From positions 62,001 to 126,000 of the forward strand of contig CAJNOJ010000071.1 of the NCBI GenBank assembly GCA_905250025.1: 64,000 bases of DNA, in the 5' to 3' direction. The notes below the pieces were generated by a model. The model saw only the letters and a list, made by a program, of their open reading frames with translations, was not told where the DNA came from and made no database searches. Both the position numbers and the translations under genes were made by a program. Every line of letters starts with the position of its first letter. Within the stretch, counting starts at the first letter, position 1. Positions 54,411 through 64,000 of this stretch are shown here, one piece after another. The stretch is from Adineta ricciae. Taxonomy: Eukaryota > Rotifera > Eurotatoria > Adinetida > Adinetidae.

Positions 54411-55441
54411 AGCCCAGATGTTTGTTGTTTTTCTATTAATTATTTGTGTTCTTTTCGGATTCATTCCAGCAATCCAATAATACATATTCAAGAGATAAAA
54501 CGAATAACGAAGTTTTTTGTCTACACTTCTACATACATTTGATACAGCGGAATCATCACAGATGATTTGATTACATGATGAAAACCATACTGAAGATTAT
54601 TGAACTGATCAGTATAATCTTTTTTCTAAAACAAAAGTCAAGAGCTGTGCACATGACATCTAGAAGAAGTACGAAGGTGCTTTCTATGAAGGTGTGAAAA
54701 GTATATTTATATAATAAGAACTAGGATGTCGACTCACTCGATGTGCATCTGAGTTTCTGACATTTTGCTCCGAAGTGAAATTTTCTAGTATTATTTCATT
54801 CGACTGGAATTACTATACTCTACTTTTGTTGATTGGTATGTACAAACAAATCATCCATCTTCTATAAGGTATATGATTACGCTTGAATTATGTTGTTCTA
54901 TAACACTATCAGTAATAATTCTTTCGACATTGCATGGAATATCATAGCCTACTTTTCCGAATCTTCACTTTATCAGTAGACTGTAGTGCATATAAGAATG
55001 CATTCATATCTTGTCCATATTCGATTCGATATATTTCAAATGTTAGTTTTACTTGTTGCTCCGAACAAGGTGACTAGAGTATCTACCTTTTACCTTCTAA
55101 GATCTTCTAGGTATCCAGTTTCTTTATATAAATAATTCAACTGATAATTAGTTATGCGCATACACGTTTTTTTTACCTTCTGATTATTTCATTCTATCAG
55201 CATCGTCATTATGCGAAAGAAAGCCTTTATCTCGTGCAACCGAATGACGGTAATAAACAGTCGAATAAGTCCAGTTTCCAATAATTCAACTGTAAATTCG
55301 TCGATGATTTATAAAAGTATTGATGATGATAGAGAAAGAATATAATTTATTTGCAAAATTAATTATAATAAGCGTTTTTCTCTGAAGTATAATCAACAAC
55401 ATCGAATTGGAAAAGTGTTTATTTCATATTCTGCTTTTAAT
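54411..55441. other. Intergenic between GPCR copy 3 and the EF-hand gene
   Basis: 1 kb of AT-rich sequence between convergent genes; no gene or repeat recognised. Confidence 0.45.
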
Positions 55442-56056
55442 TCAATTCACTTTTCGTTTAGCCATATACATGCAGAACTGCGAATAAACACAATGGAAAA
55501 GAAAACACTCAGATGTGGAAAATTGTTCGCGTGAACTTACCTCATCGAATAGAATGTAACCACCTCGATTTGTATCAATGCTATTGAATTCTTTTCGTAA
55601 GAACTGTTCATCAGTATCATCTTCACCCAACAGGCTAAAACCTTTCTTGAATTCAGGATAACTAATACGATGATCATCATTGGTATCCAATTCTTCGAAA
55701 AGTTTGCTCAACTCATCATAATGATGAAGTAACTGAATAATCTTTCGAAATTCTCGTAGTTCAACAAAGCCATTCTGAAAAAGAAACAATATTTTTACGT
55801 GAGAACAAAATCGAGTTTCGCCAATATCTTACTCCGCTACTATCGGCTTCTTTATAAGCTCGCATGATTGCTTTCTTATTTGTTCCTAATTGCGGATAAC
55901 GATGAGTAATAGCTCGATCAATCTCTGCCAAGGACAAATGTCCATTTCCATTATCGAATTCATTGAATAACTAAACAAAAGCACATGTGATATGATCAAT
56001 TGGGGGAATTCTCGATATACTTTTTTGACTTCTTCCTTGCTCATTTGGCCCGACAT
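55442..56056 (-). CDS. Four-EF-hand calcium-binding protein (calflagin-like)
   Basis: Minus-strand exons read MSGQMSKEEVKK, then LFNEFDNGNGHLSLAEID, then, after an intron, NGFVELREFRKIIQLLHHYD and onward, with a short last exon FCMYMAKRKVN. Four EF-hand loops are visible: EFDNGNGHLSLAE, EADSSGNGFVELRE, ELDTNDDHRISYPE and SIDTNRGGYILFDE. The first three have acidic or polar ligands in the right spacing; the fourth is weaker. The arrangement and the GYISLxE-type first loop resemble flagellar calcium-binding proteins, which suggests a ciliary role, but no N-terminal Gly for myristoylation is present. The intron between exons 2 and 3 splits the second EF-hand at DSSG/NG. Confidence 0.8.
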
Positions 56057-56703
56057 TGTAAAATAGTTTCGTGAGAAGTTGTTTTTTGTCAAGTAAACCT
56101 TTTGTTAAGGTCGGCAAGCGAACGTACACTAAATGTTTGTTCAAATAGAAGCGTTTCTTCTTTTCTTCTGACGATTTCTTGAGAGAGAAAAACAACCATC
56201 GTCAAGACTACCTGCCGCGTACACGTATATTCATCATATTGCATTTTTTTTCTTCTATTTTGTCAAATTATAACTTAGCAGGAGAAAGAAATTGTCGAAA
56301 CTTTTTTCTTGTAATGGATCATGAGAAGTATTGTATCAACTGTAAAATTAGTTATTCGAATGAGTTGTTTTTCTCTTCTGCAAAAAGATTATTCATGAGT
56401 AAAGAAGTGAGAACATGTCCTTGAGTTTTATGACAATGTGAAGCAATTTGAAATATTCAATAAAGATGTGAACATGTGTGACGCTGTGAAAAGCGTCGGT
56501 TTGGTTGTTGCAATAAAGTTTTATTTGAGATCACTGATTATCATCGAAAGTTGATGATAAATCGAAAAGAACGAACAGAGAATATATAAAGTTTAAAGAA
56601 AAACGCCCTACCATACAGTGCTAAACTAACAAACAGAAGAATAAGAATCTTAAATTGTTTCATGGGTTTATAATCTCGTGTTTGACTTGACTAGCGAGAA
56701 CAT
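56057..56703. other. Intergenic upstream of the EF-hand gene and downstream of GPD1
   Basis: 647 nt with no supported gene. It holds the EF-hand gene promoter on the minus strand and the GPD1 3' flank. Confidence 0.45.
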
Positions 56704-58040
56704 TTACCAGAACTCTGGATGGTAACGAAGAGCATCAATTAATGCTTTAGGATCCATTCGGCGTTCACAAATATCATGAACAGCAGCAAATAATGGAAAT
56801 CTACATTGAAATAAAGATAGACAAGGAGAATTTGAATTAGACAACTAAAAACGTACTTGTTTGCTTGTCCTTTTTCTTTCAACCATTCTTGTACTTCAGC
56901 AGCAGCATCAGGCCCTTGTAGTTTCTGCCCATTAAGCATCTCTTCTTCGAGCGTTCTTATATCTTTGCCAGTTTTGACAAAAGCTGCAGCCACTTTACGA
57001 TTACGACCACCATAACAAGTCGTGACGAGATCAGCAACACCACATGATTCTAAAAAGATTTGTGGATGATGTCCTAAAAAGAGTGAAACTCATCATTCGA
57101 TTTTCTATTGATTACTTTACGAGAACAAACCGGGAAAGAATTCTTCGCAAAATTTTACCATCTCTTTTAAACCAAGACGAATAACAGCTGCTTTGGTATT
57201 GTCACCATAACCCAACCCATCGGAGAAACCTGCTGCAACAGCGACGATATTCTTCAACGCACCAAGAACTTCGATAACTTCCGTATCGGGTTTAATAACA
57301 ATTCGAAATTCATCCGTTTGGATAAGTCCTTTTACCAATTGTCCATGTTCGTAGTTACGTGAGCCAACTGTTGCTTCACAAAACGTACCAGCTGCTACTT
57401 CAGTGGCAATATTTGCACCCATTAACACATAGCAAGGTATTTCCAATGATCGGCTGATTACCGAGGATAACAGATCGACATGTTTATCTTTGCCAACATA
57501 GAAACCCTGAATACAAAACATAAGGAAAATGTTCGAGTTTCCATCAAAGACATACTTTGGAAAATGACACGGCAAAGGCAGTACTTTTCACATGTGATTT
57601 GATTGCAAGACACGTTCGTTCGACGAATTGATGTGGTAGAATAAACAATAAGATATCAGCGTCTTTGACTGCTTCGATTACATCGGGATATGCGACCTAA
57701 ACGAATGTTCTTTCTTACAATCAACATTCTTTTTCTCTTCGTCGGTGACACTCACAACATTTGGTGAAAATTTATGACCAGGCAAGTATTTAACATTCTC
57801 ATGTTCTTGATTGATGATTTCAGTTAGTTTTCGTCCGTCGACCATTTCCTCATATACATACATTCGTACTTCATTTTCGAAGGTATTGAATTTTTCAATG
57901 TTATTACCAACAATCTTCGCAATGGTTGAGCCCCTAAGTTATTTCAAATAAAATTCTATGATCAATCATGTCAGAATACAAGTATGAACATACCAATTAC
58001 CACTACCAACAATAGCGACACGTTTCAGTGGATCACCCAT
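56704..58040 (-). CDS. GPD1: NAD-dependent glycerol-3-phosphate dehydrogenase, cytosolic
   Basis: It reduces dihydroxyacetone phosphate to glycerol-3-phosphate for lipid synthesis and the glycerophosphate shuttle. Minus-strand exons give an N-terminal Rossmann fold, [16 protein letters not shown] (the Gly-rich loop is split by an intron after W). Next come [36 protein letters not shown], and [20 protein letters not shown]. The catalytic stretch is [20 protein letters not shown], followed by [17 protein letters not shown] with the active-site Lys and Arg. The C-terminal part has [20 protein letters not shown] and [17 protein letters not shown], and ends ALRYHPEFW. This is an intact, typical animal protein. 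The start is at 58040 and the stop at 56704-56706. Confidence 0.94.
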
Positions 58041-59421
58041 CTAAAATTAGAATAAAATAATGAAGAGCGAATAGTGCAGCTGTGGCCTATGGACTTTTTT
58101 TCATCTCCGTACGACAGATATGTCTCTTATATGTGGTCGTCCCGTACTGTTATCATTTCGAATGTTTATACTCAACATATCGGATAAGAAATATAAAAAA
58201 TATTCGATAGAAACACGTGCAAATAAGACGAGAAGATATTTCTTTGTTGTCATCGTAAGACAACTTACCTATATAATAGAAATGTGATTTATATGAATAG
58301 GAATGACTATCATGTGAGCGCGAAAAGAATGAAATAATTACGAATAGGCCATGCTCCGGCAGAAAAAGGCATAGAATCACTGCGAAATCAATTTTTGTTT
58401 CTTCATGGCGATTAGATTTCGTGCTCGTGTTGTACGAAGAACAAACGTGTCTGTCGCTACTTGATTTATTTCAGTTAACGTTGAAGAAAGCGACATATAT
58501 CTACCCTAAAAACTGCCTAAATGCGAGATGGCATTCTTAGAACAGAATCCAAAGATAAAAATCATGTCTCTCTGTAGAGATGGAGCTATGTGCATTGATC
58601 TGAAAGCGAAATTATTCTGATCGATTTCGAATGCATCAATCATTCTGTTATAATAGTGTAATAAAGCATCAAATGAAAAATAGCAAGAATTTGATTTCAT
58701 TTCCAAAAAAATCTCCAATTACGTTTGTGAATAATCCACTAAATTTGATACTTTCTTTCAAAAAGAAAAGCCTTTCAATGTCTGGATAGAATGAATCATA
58801 AGTTATTTAACAGTGTGATTCATAGTGTCTCCAGTTGATATACAATAATTCATTTGCATGAAAGAATGTTCATTTCTGTTTCGTGTCAAAATCGACTGTG
58901 TATATAAACATTCGTAGGAATTTGTTTGTAAAATTCGATGTATTTTATTAATTGATGATTCAAACGCCTACAGATATTGAAGGTGTGGTAATTTGCAATA
59001 GATTTGTTTTTATAATGACGATCTTTCGCAATTACCATTCGTTTTCTTTTTTGCGTCAATATTATATTAAATAATTGCAATATGATAGATCTTCTCGAAA
59101 TGTATGTGTACTGAAGCAGGTATTTTCTTCTCACACAACGATCTTGGATACCTGAAGCAATCCTGTCAACGTACAGAAACATGGTGGTGCTTAGCTTTTG
59201 TTTCTAAAAGAAAAACGAATATTCAGTAAAATGTATTAAAAGTCCTTCTATAGACACTATTCAGCAAGATATTGATGCTGATTACTCCACTACGACCAAC
59301 TAAAAGTAATCAGACGAGTGAGATCGGCAAAAGTGTTAGAAGTATAACACAATAGACGGTTGTCAAAGCAGTGCAGTCTTTAGCTCAAATATTGTCTACA
59401 ATTTTGACGTGAGCAATATCT
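58041..59421. other. Intergenic upstream of GPD1
   Basis: 1.4 kb, AT-rich. Several short minus-strand frames (58153-58380, 58506-58718, 58886-59182) have no recognisable content. GPD1 promoter expected at the left end. Confidence 0.45.
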
Positions 59422-59559
59422 ATGAAAATGGCGTTATTAGCAGATGTATCACTAAATGGAATAAAAGTTCGTAACTGTCAATTGATCGAAAATGTTCTAC
59501 GCTGTCAAATATGTCGATTGCTGTATAGTGGCGGAATGTGCGTTACAATCTTGCAATAA
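59422..59559 (+). pseudogene. Truncated paralogue of the TRAF-like RING gene
   Basis: A 45-codon open frame whose residues VSLNGIKVRNCQLIENVLRC are clearly related to VSLGGIEVRNYQQIESTQVC at the start of the TRAF-like gene at 61225. The first CxxC pair (CQIC) is kept, but the frame ends soon after LLYSGGM, so the remaining zinc ligands, coiled coil and MATH domain are missing. No later exons are recognised in the 1.6 kb that follow. It is best read as a relic of a tandem duplication; an expressed micro-protein or lost first exon cannot be ruled out. Confidence 0.6.
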
Positions 59560-61224
59560 ATGAAACAGATAAGATGAATCGATGTGAACGGTGCACGGTT
59601 TAGCAGATGAACATCCAAATACGTTGATAGAATATGCATACAAAATCTCAAATATAATATTTTAATACTAGGATTACTAAAAGAGTAAATACAAAAAATA
59701 ACCAATTATTTGAAAGAAGATATCTTTCTGAATATGTGTAATTGTATTTCTGTCTCTATCGTTTTTCAATTATAAAGTTATATTTGATTTCAGGCTTACA
59801 CGACTAACACGAAAGGTTGTTAGCTATATCTATTAACATTTTGCAAATATTTACTAAAAATAAACTTCTTGTTGGATTTTCCCAATAGAACTTAGTGAGG
59901 AAAAACCCAGTTGCAAAAACAAAAGGTTCGGTCTGAGTCAGAAAATGTGCATATACTTGGAATAAGACTGGTGTATCACAAAGCGCTCTGTTTCTTTAGG
60001 GACTTGTTTACACAAAGCATGTTGATCCAGACAATGATTCATCTATGTGCGCATCTATAAGAGGCGCTCCAGTATTCTTAAGCTCGTATATTTCTGTCAG
60101 TCTCTATCGAATTGATATATTCTTTCAGGATTTTACGCAGTATAACACAACTAGTTGAGATAATTATAGATTCTTGAGTGTCTTGTATCCGAATTGTATG
60201 TATACATATACTTTGACAAAGACTGCAGGCTGCTGATATCTGTAAACTGTATGAATAGGTACTTGTACCACATTTCGGATGATGTCTGAGTAGGGGACAG
60301 ATAAGATTCGGGTTTTTTTACCCAATGTTTCTTTTGTGAAGGCCTTCGAGAGAAATTTATTATAAGCTAACTCTTATAGTACGAACAAATATTGACAAGA
60401 TTAGAAATTTTGTTCATTGGTCGACAAAGTAACATTCAGTTAGTACGAAATAGATGACAGTATCGTGACATACTCGCGTAGATAAAGAAGCTACAGAGTA
60501 ATTGACTAAAATGATTCTTACCGACTAAGTAAATTAATAGTACGTAAGTAACAATCTTCATGAGCTTGCCCACTCGATCAAGTGTTTACTAATAAAAGAC
60601 CTATTTAGTCATCGCGCATGACTTTCAGAAAAAAAAGTACAAAGTAAAGCACATAATTTTTCTAGGAAATAGTACATGTTTTGTCACGAAAAACAGCTTC
60701 CGTCAGTGTTATACGCGTTGCCTATATATTCTTGTCATTACTTCGTATATTAGTGTATGAGAAATAAGATTCTTCAAGTTGTTATTTGATCTCTTTGCTT
60801 GCAGGTTTACGACTATCATTTTTCTTCAACGATGCAGTTCCTTGATTGAAGTCTTTTTAAGTATGTTAGAATACAAAGTCATCAAGCACGTAGCATTCAT
60901 TTATCGATTCTTTGTACCTCTCACCGTATGGAGATAGGTGTTAATAGTGTAAAATTTGCTCTTATTCTCAATAGGAGTATTATAATTTGTGTAAAACTAG
61001 CCAGTCAATTATTTCACAGACTTGACTGCAGTCTCAATTTTTCAGAACTTGAGGGCCCTTTGTTTGATATGGGGGAGCGCGTTATTCATTTTTCTCCACC
61101 AGTTACTCATTTAAAAGTGAAAAAATAAAATAATCATATTCATGACTCACTCTCACTATTAAATAGCGTTGCTATAAATCAAATTCATTGTTTTATATTT
61201 CGGTCAAATCATCAATCTGTTACA
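59560..61224. other. Intergenic between RING relic and TRAF-like gene
   Basis: 1.7 kb, AT-rich, no supported gene. It may contain decayed remains of the relic's downstream exons, but I could not recognise any. Confidence 0.4.
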
Positions 61225-62791
61225 ATGAATCAGATGATCACGTCGATAGACAAGAATAACGTATCACTAGGTGGAATTGAAGTTCGCAATTATCAACAGA
61301 TCGAAAGCACCCAAGTGTGTCAGATATGTCAACTCGTGTTGCTGCATCCTTGCCAACTCCTGTGTTGTGGTGTTCGGCTCTGTCGATGGTGCTCCAAAAA
61401 AGGACTTTCTAACAAGTACACACCTCTTCGTTGTCCTCCCACACTCACTTTTTGCGTTCTGATCTTTGATTAGTCAGCCATTCGTCTGCCCGTTTTGCCA
61501 CGCACAACAAATGAAGAAACAGGTGAGACCGTCATGTGCCTATATGTTTATCCGTATAATGCGAAAGCGATGTTATCCAATAGAATCAAGCTGATCGTGG
61601 TGTAGCACGAGAATTGAATACAGTCTTGGTTGACTGTTATGTATGCGACTGGAATGGAATGTATCGGGACTACCTTGTAAGTAACGAGCAGAGTAGGTAA
61701 GAGTAGCGAGGCATGGATTTCTGATGTTTTGACAGGAACATTTGAGAATGGAGCATCCAGTGTTGAAATGTGAAGATTGTGAAGAATGTTTTGTGGCGAA
61801 GAACTCATTGGAAGAACATCGAGAAGAACAATGTGAATATCGAAGTGTAAGCTGTGATTTGCTTGGTTGTGGCGAAGTGGTGAGTTATGACATTCTGAAA
61901 GTCATATAGTCTTCTAAATGATTTGTTTTCGGTGATGCGTAGGTTTTATGGTCTAATGCAAAAGCACACTACTCATCTATGAAACATCAACATATTCTAC
62001 TAGAATTTTTTAGGCAATCTTTAAGTTCTAAATACACGTCAAGTCAGATTAAACATGAACAACTAGTCGAATTTCAAGAACTTGTAAATACTCTTGTTCC
62101 AATTATCGAAATGTTAGCAGGTGATTGGACACGATTAAAATTGGAACATGATGAATCGAAAAACAAAACCGAGCAATTGTGCTCCGAATCACAAGCAATA
62201 GTAAAAATGAGCAATGATACAGATGAAAGTCTTAGAAGTCTCGTACAGCTGGAAGAGAGCACTTCAAAGAATTTAGTCAATACAAAAAAATCCTCTTCAT
62301 GCTTTCAAACTTTTCTGCTGGATAACGGTGGAATGATTATTTTTCCATTTACTTTACAACCAGATAGTATTAATTCATCATTTTTTCTCGCTTCACCAAT
62401 CTTCAACACAGCACCTTTCGGTTATTCGTTTGTTCTCAACGCGTTTTCAACAATCAATGAAGAAAATCACAATGAACGGTATTTATCGGTTTCCATTGAG
62501 CTACTTTGCTCAGAATATGATGCCATTCTACCCTTTCCATTTACTTACAATCTATTTTTGTCTCTGCTTGATCAATCTGGACAAAGAAAGCATCAATCGG
62601 TAATGCTATCATCATCGGATTGTGAAGTGCTGATTCGACCAACTAGTGAAAAGAATTCTACGATAAATCTCATAAAATTTTGCCCCTTAAGTTATTTGAC
62701 AGCAGAAAGTAGCATTTATTTCAGAGAGAACAGATTTTATTTGCAGTTTTTTGTGGACTTTCTTAATGCGCGATCATTCCCTTTTGGTTGA
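61225..62791 (+). CDS. TRAF: TRAF-like RING / zinc-finger / coiled-coil / MATH protein
   Basis: Exon 1 starts at 61225 and holds the RING beginning (QVCQICQLVLLHPCQ, LLCCGVRLCRWC); exon 2 gives the closing CPFCHAQQ. The usual RING His (CGHRxC) is replaced by Val in CCGVRLC, so E3 activity may be altered. Exons 3-4 form TRAF-type zinc fingers (DCYVCDWNGMYRDYL, EHLRMEHPVLKCEDCEECF, EQCEYRSVSCDLLGCGEV). The last long exon begins near 61943 and encodes a coiled coil (about residues EFQELVNTLVPII to LEESTSKNLV). A MATH-like C-terminal domain follows (SPIFNTAPFGYSFVLNAF, ERYLSVSIELLCSEYDAI, NLFLSLLDQSG). TRAF proteins trimerise and link surface receptors to signalling; the receptor partner here is unknown. 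The stop is at 62791. Confidence 0.82.
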
Positions 62792-62881
62792 TCATTTGCT
62801 GAGATATTTTTTTAGGCATATGTTTTGACTAGGGAACCAGAGGAAATAGCCAAGAGAGAGAGAGAAAGAGTACTGATGTTG

Positions 62882-63925
62882 TTAACGCTTTTTTGTTATT
62901 GTTTTATTATATTTACCTACCATTTTCCAATAACGGTCTCCAATATCTAGAGAGACACTAATCTCAAAATTCAGTCTTTCAAGATCTTTGCCGATCGGTA
63001 CAACAGTTGTTTCGTTGATATCATCTGGACGAAATTTAATATCCACGTCCAAAACTCTCAATCGAGGTGTGTAAGTGTCTATCCATTGCAGCCAAGTTTT
63101 ACTTTGCAATAAGTCGATGTGATATTGTTGAAAAGGACACACCGAGCAATCTAATTTAAAATAGCGAAGATTAGATGCGTGTCGAAAGATTCCACCGAGA
63201 ATGATTGTTTGTAAACAATCAATGTGCAGATCAAGTTTCCTAATAAAAGGAAAACGAAGTTCAGGAGAAAGTTTTTGAATATAACTAAAACTCGAATGAA
63301 ATTCGAATTGGATTAGACGAGGTAGATACGAGAGAATCGATTGTAGAGTTAACCAATGACAATAGATACTGATGATTACACGTTCGAGATCTGATGAGCG
63401 AAATGTTGATGGGAAAGTTAGTTCATTGAATAATTCCACCATTCGTAAGCTTGATTTCGATTCGTGTAATTCGAAACGCTTCAACCCACGCAGCTGAAAG
63501 GCATGTTCAAGCACTCGTGTACCGATATCTGACGATTTGTTTCGCACATCGGGATTTCGAATCGATAAGGATAAATACTCGAGACGATATGGCGGCCAAT
63601 CAGAATTTCTTTCAAAGAGTTTCAATGGATTATCCACGTCAGAAAGAACGAGCGAGCGAAGATTGGTAAACTTAAATATCGATGGATTATAAGGTCGAGT
63701 CGGGACACTCAGTGAAACGACTTGTGTTAAACTAATATGTGGTAAAATCCATCGAATAAAATAAGTATTGTTCGAACGAACATGTAATTGAACACGCCCA
63801 TCTTTCAGTAGACTTGGTAAGTTCGGAATTAATAAACAAAATGAATAGAATATTTCATGGATGTTGAAATAAGAAAGAAGTTCGATGATAACGTCATCGC
63901 ATAGATCCTTGAACGTGCTTTTCAT
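62882..63925 (-). CDS. F-box-like protein, intronless
   Basis: An open frame of 347 residues on the minus strand, converging on the TRAF-like gene 90 nt away. The first 35 residues fit a degenerate F-box (FKDLCDDVIIELLSYFNIHE). The rest is a Leu-rich repeat-like arm (LRSLVLSDVDNPLKLF, YRLEYLSLSIRNPD, LRYFKLDCSVCP, TPRLRVLDVDIKFRP, LERLNFEISVSL). The fold resembles the gene at 46822 but sequence identity is low. The first Met at 63925 matches the F-box start. Confidence 0.75.
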   Translation of the reverse strand: MKSTFKDLCDDVIIELLSYFNIHEIFYSFCLLIPNLPSLLKDGRVQLHVRSNNTYFIRWILPHISLTQVVSLSVPTRPYNPSIFKFTNLRSLVLSDVDNPLKLFERNSDWPPYRLEYLSLSIRNPDVRNKSSDIGTRVLEHAFQLRGLKRFELHESKSSLRMVELFNELTFPSTFRSSDLERVIISIYCHWLTLQSILSYLPRLIQFEFHSSFSYIQKLSPELRFPFIRKLDLHIDCLQTIILGGIFRHASNLRYFKLDCSVCPFQQYHIDLLQSKTWLQWIDTYTPRLRVLDVDIKFRPDDINETTVVPIGKDLERLNFEISVSLDIGDRYWKMVGKYNKTITKKR

Positions 63926-64000
63926 CGTTTATTTCAACCTGATCGAATCATCGGTAAAAGTACGATGTCATGCTATGTCAAACTCAACGAATGAAGCTTT

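Overview
The window reads as nuclear DNA of a small-genome metazoan, most likely a bdelloid rotifer (inference, about 0.7). Genes are compact and AT-rich, and are cut by many GT-AG introns of roughly 45-65 nt. The proteins are clearly animal: MAST kinase, VPS34, farnesyltransferase beta, adiponectin-type receptors, EFHC and AGO-clade Argonautes. Alongside them sit families I associate with rotifer genomes: tandem divergent GPCRs, F-box/LRR-like proteins, a YfcG/Ure2-type GST and duplicated Argonautes. No transposon, CRISPR array or bacterial operon was seen.

Layout. 2.3-8.9 kb holds a MAST kinase (pre-kinase domain, kinase, PDZ) with two possible 3' ends. 9.6-11.2 kb holds MRPL24 and a small basic protein in an operon-like pair. 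11.3-12.5 kb holds an intronless riboflavin transporter on the minus strand. 13.5-19.9 kb holds a Dabb protein, then the tightly packed SPATA20-GST-FNTB series, where each downstream ATG follows a polypyrimidine-AG, as expected for spliced-leader trans-splicing. 20.9-25.6 kb holds a small acidic/basic protein, tRNA-Pro(UGG), an EFHC protein without its EF-hand, and two tandem secreted 8-cysteine proteins. 25.7-31.6 kb holds divergent QPCTL (minus) and PIK3C3/VPS34 (plus). 32.7-36.1 kb holds two tandem AdipoR-type PAQR receptors.

36.8-45.9 kb is the most interesting region: three tandem Argonaute copies, A, B and C. A is complete, C is complete except for one 'n' that hides about 105 bp, and B is reduced by a single 'n' to its first and last exons. 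A and C are nearly identical in the N-terminal, linker and PIWI nuclease regions. They differ sharply in exactly the PAZ exon (guide 3'-end pocket) and the MID exons (guide 5'-end pocket).

46.8-48.8 kb holds an F-box/LRR-like gene. 49.4-54.4 kb holds three tandem class-A-type GPCRs with a shared TM7 intron and progressively degraded motifs. 55.4-58.0 kb holds a four-EF-hand protein and GPD1, both on the minus strand. 59.4 kb holds a small RING remnant. 61.2-62.8 kb holds a TRAF-like RING/coiled-coil/MATH protein. 62.9-63.9 kb holds another F-box-like gene on the minus strand.

Exon models were built by eye from reading frames and splice signals. Where I summed exon lengths (MAST, Argonaute A) they close in frame. 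No alignment or database search was run, so family calls rest on recognised motifs.
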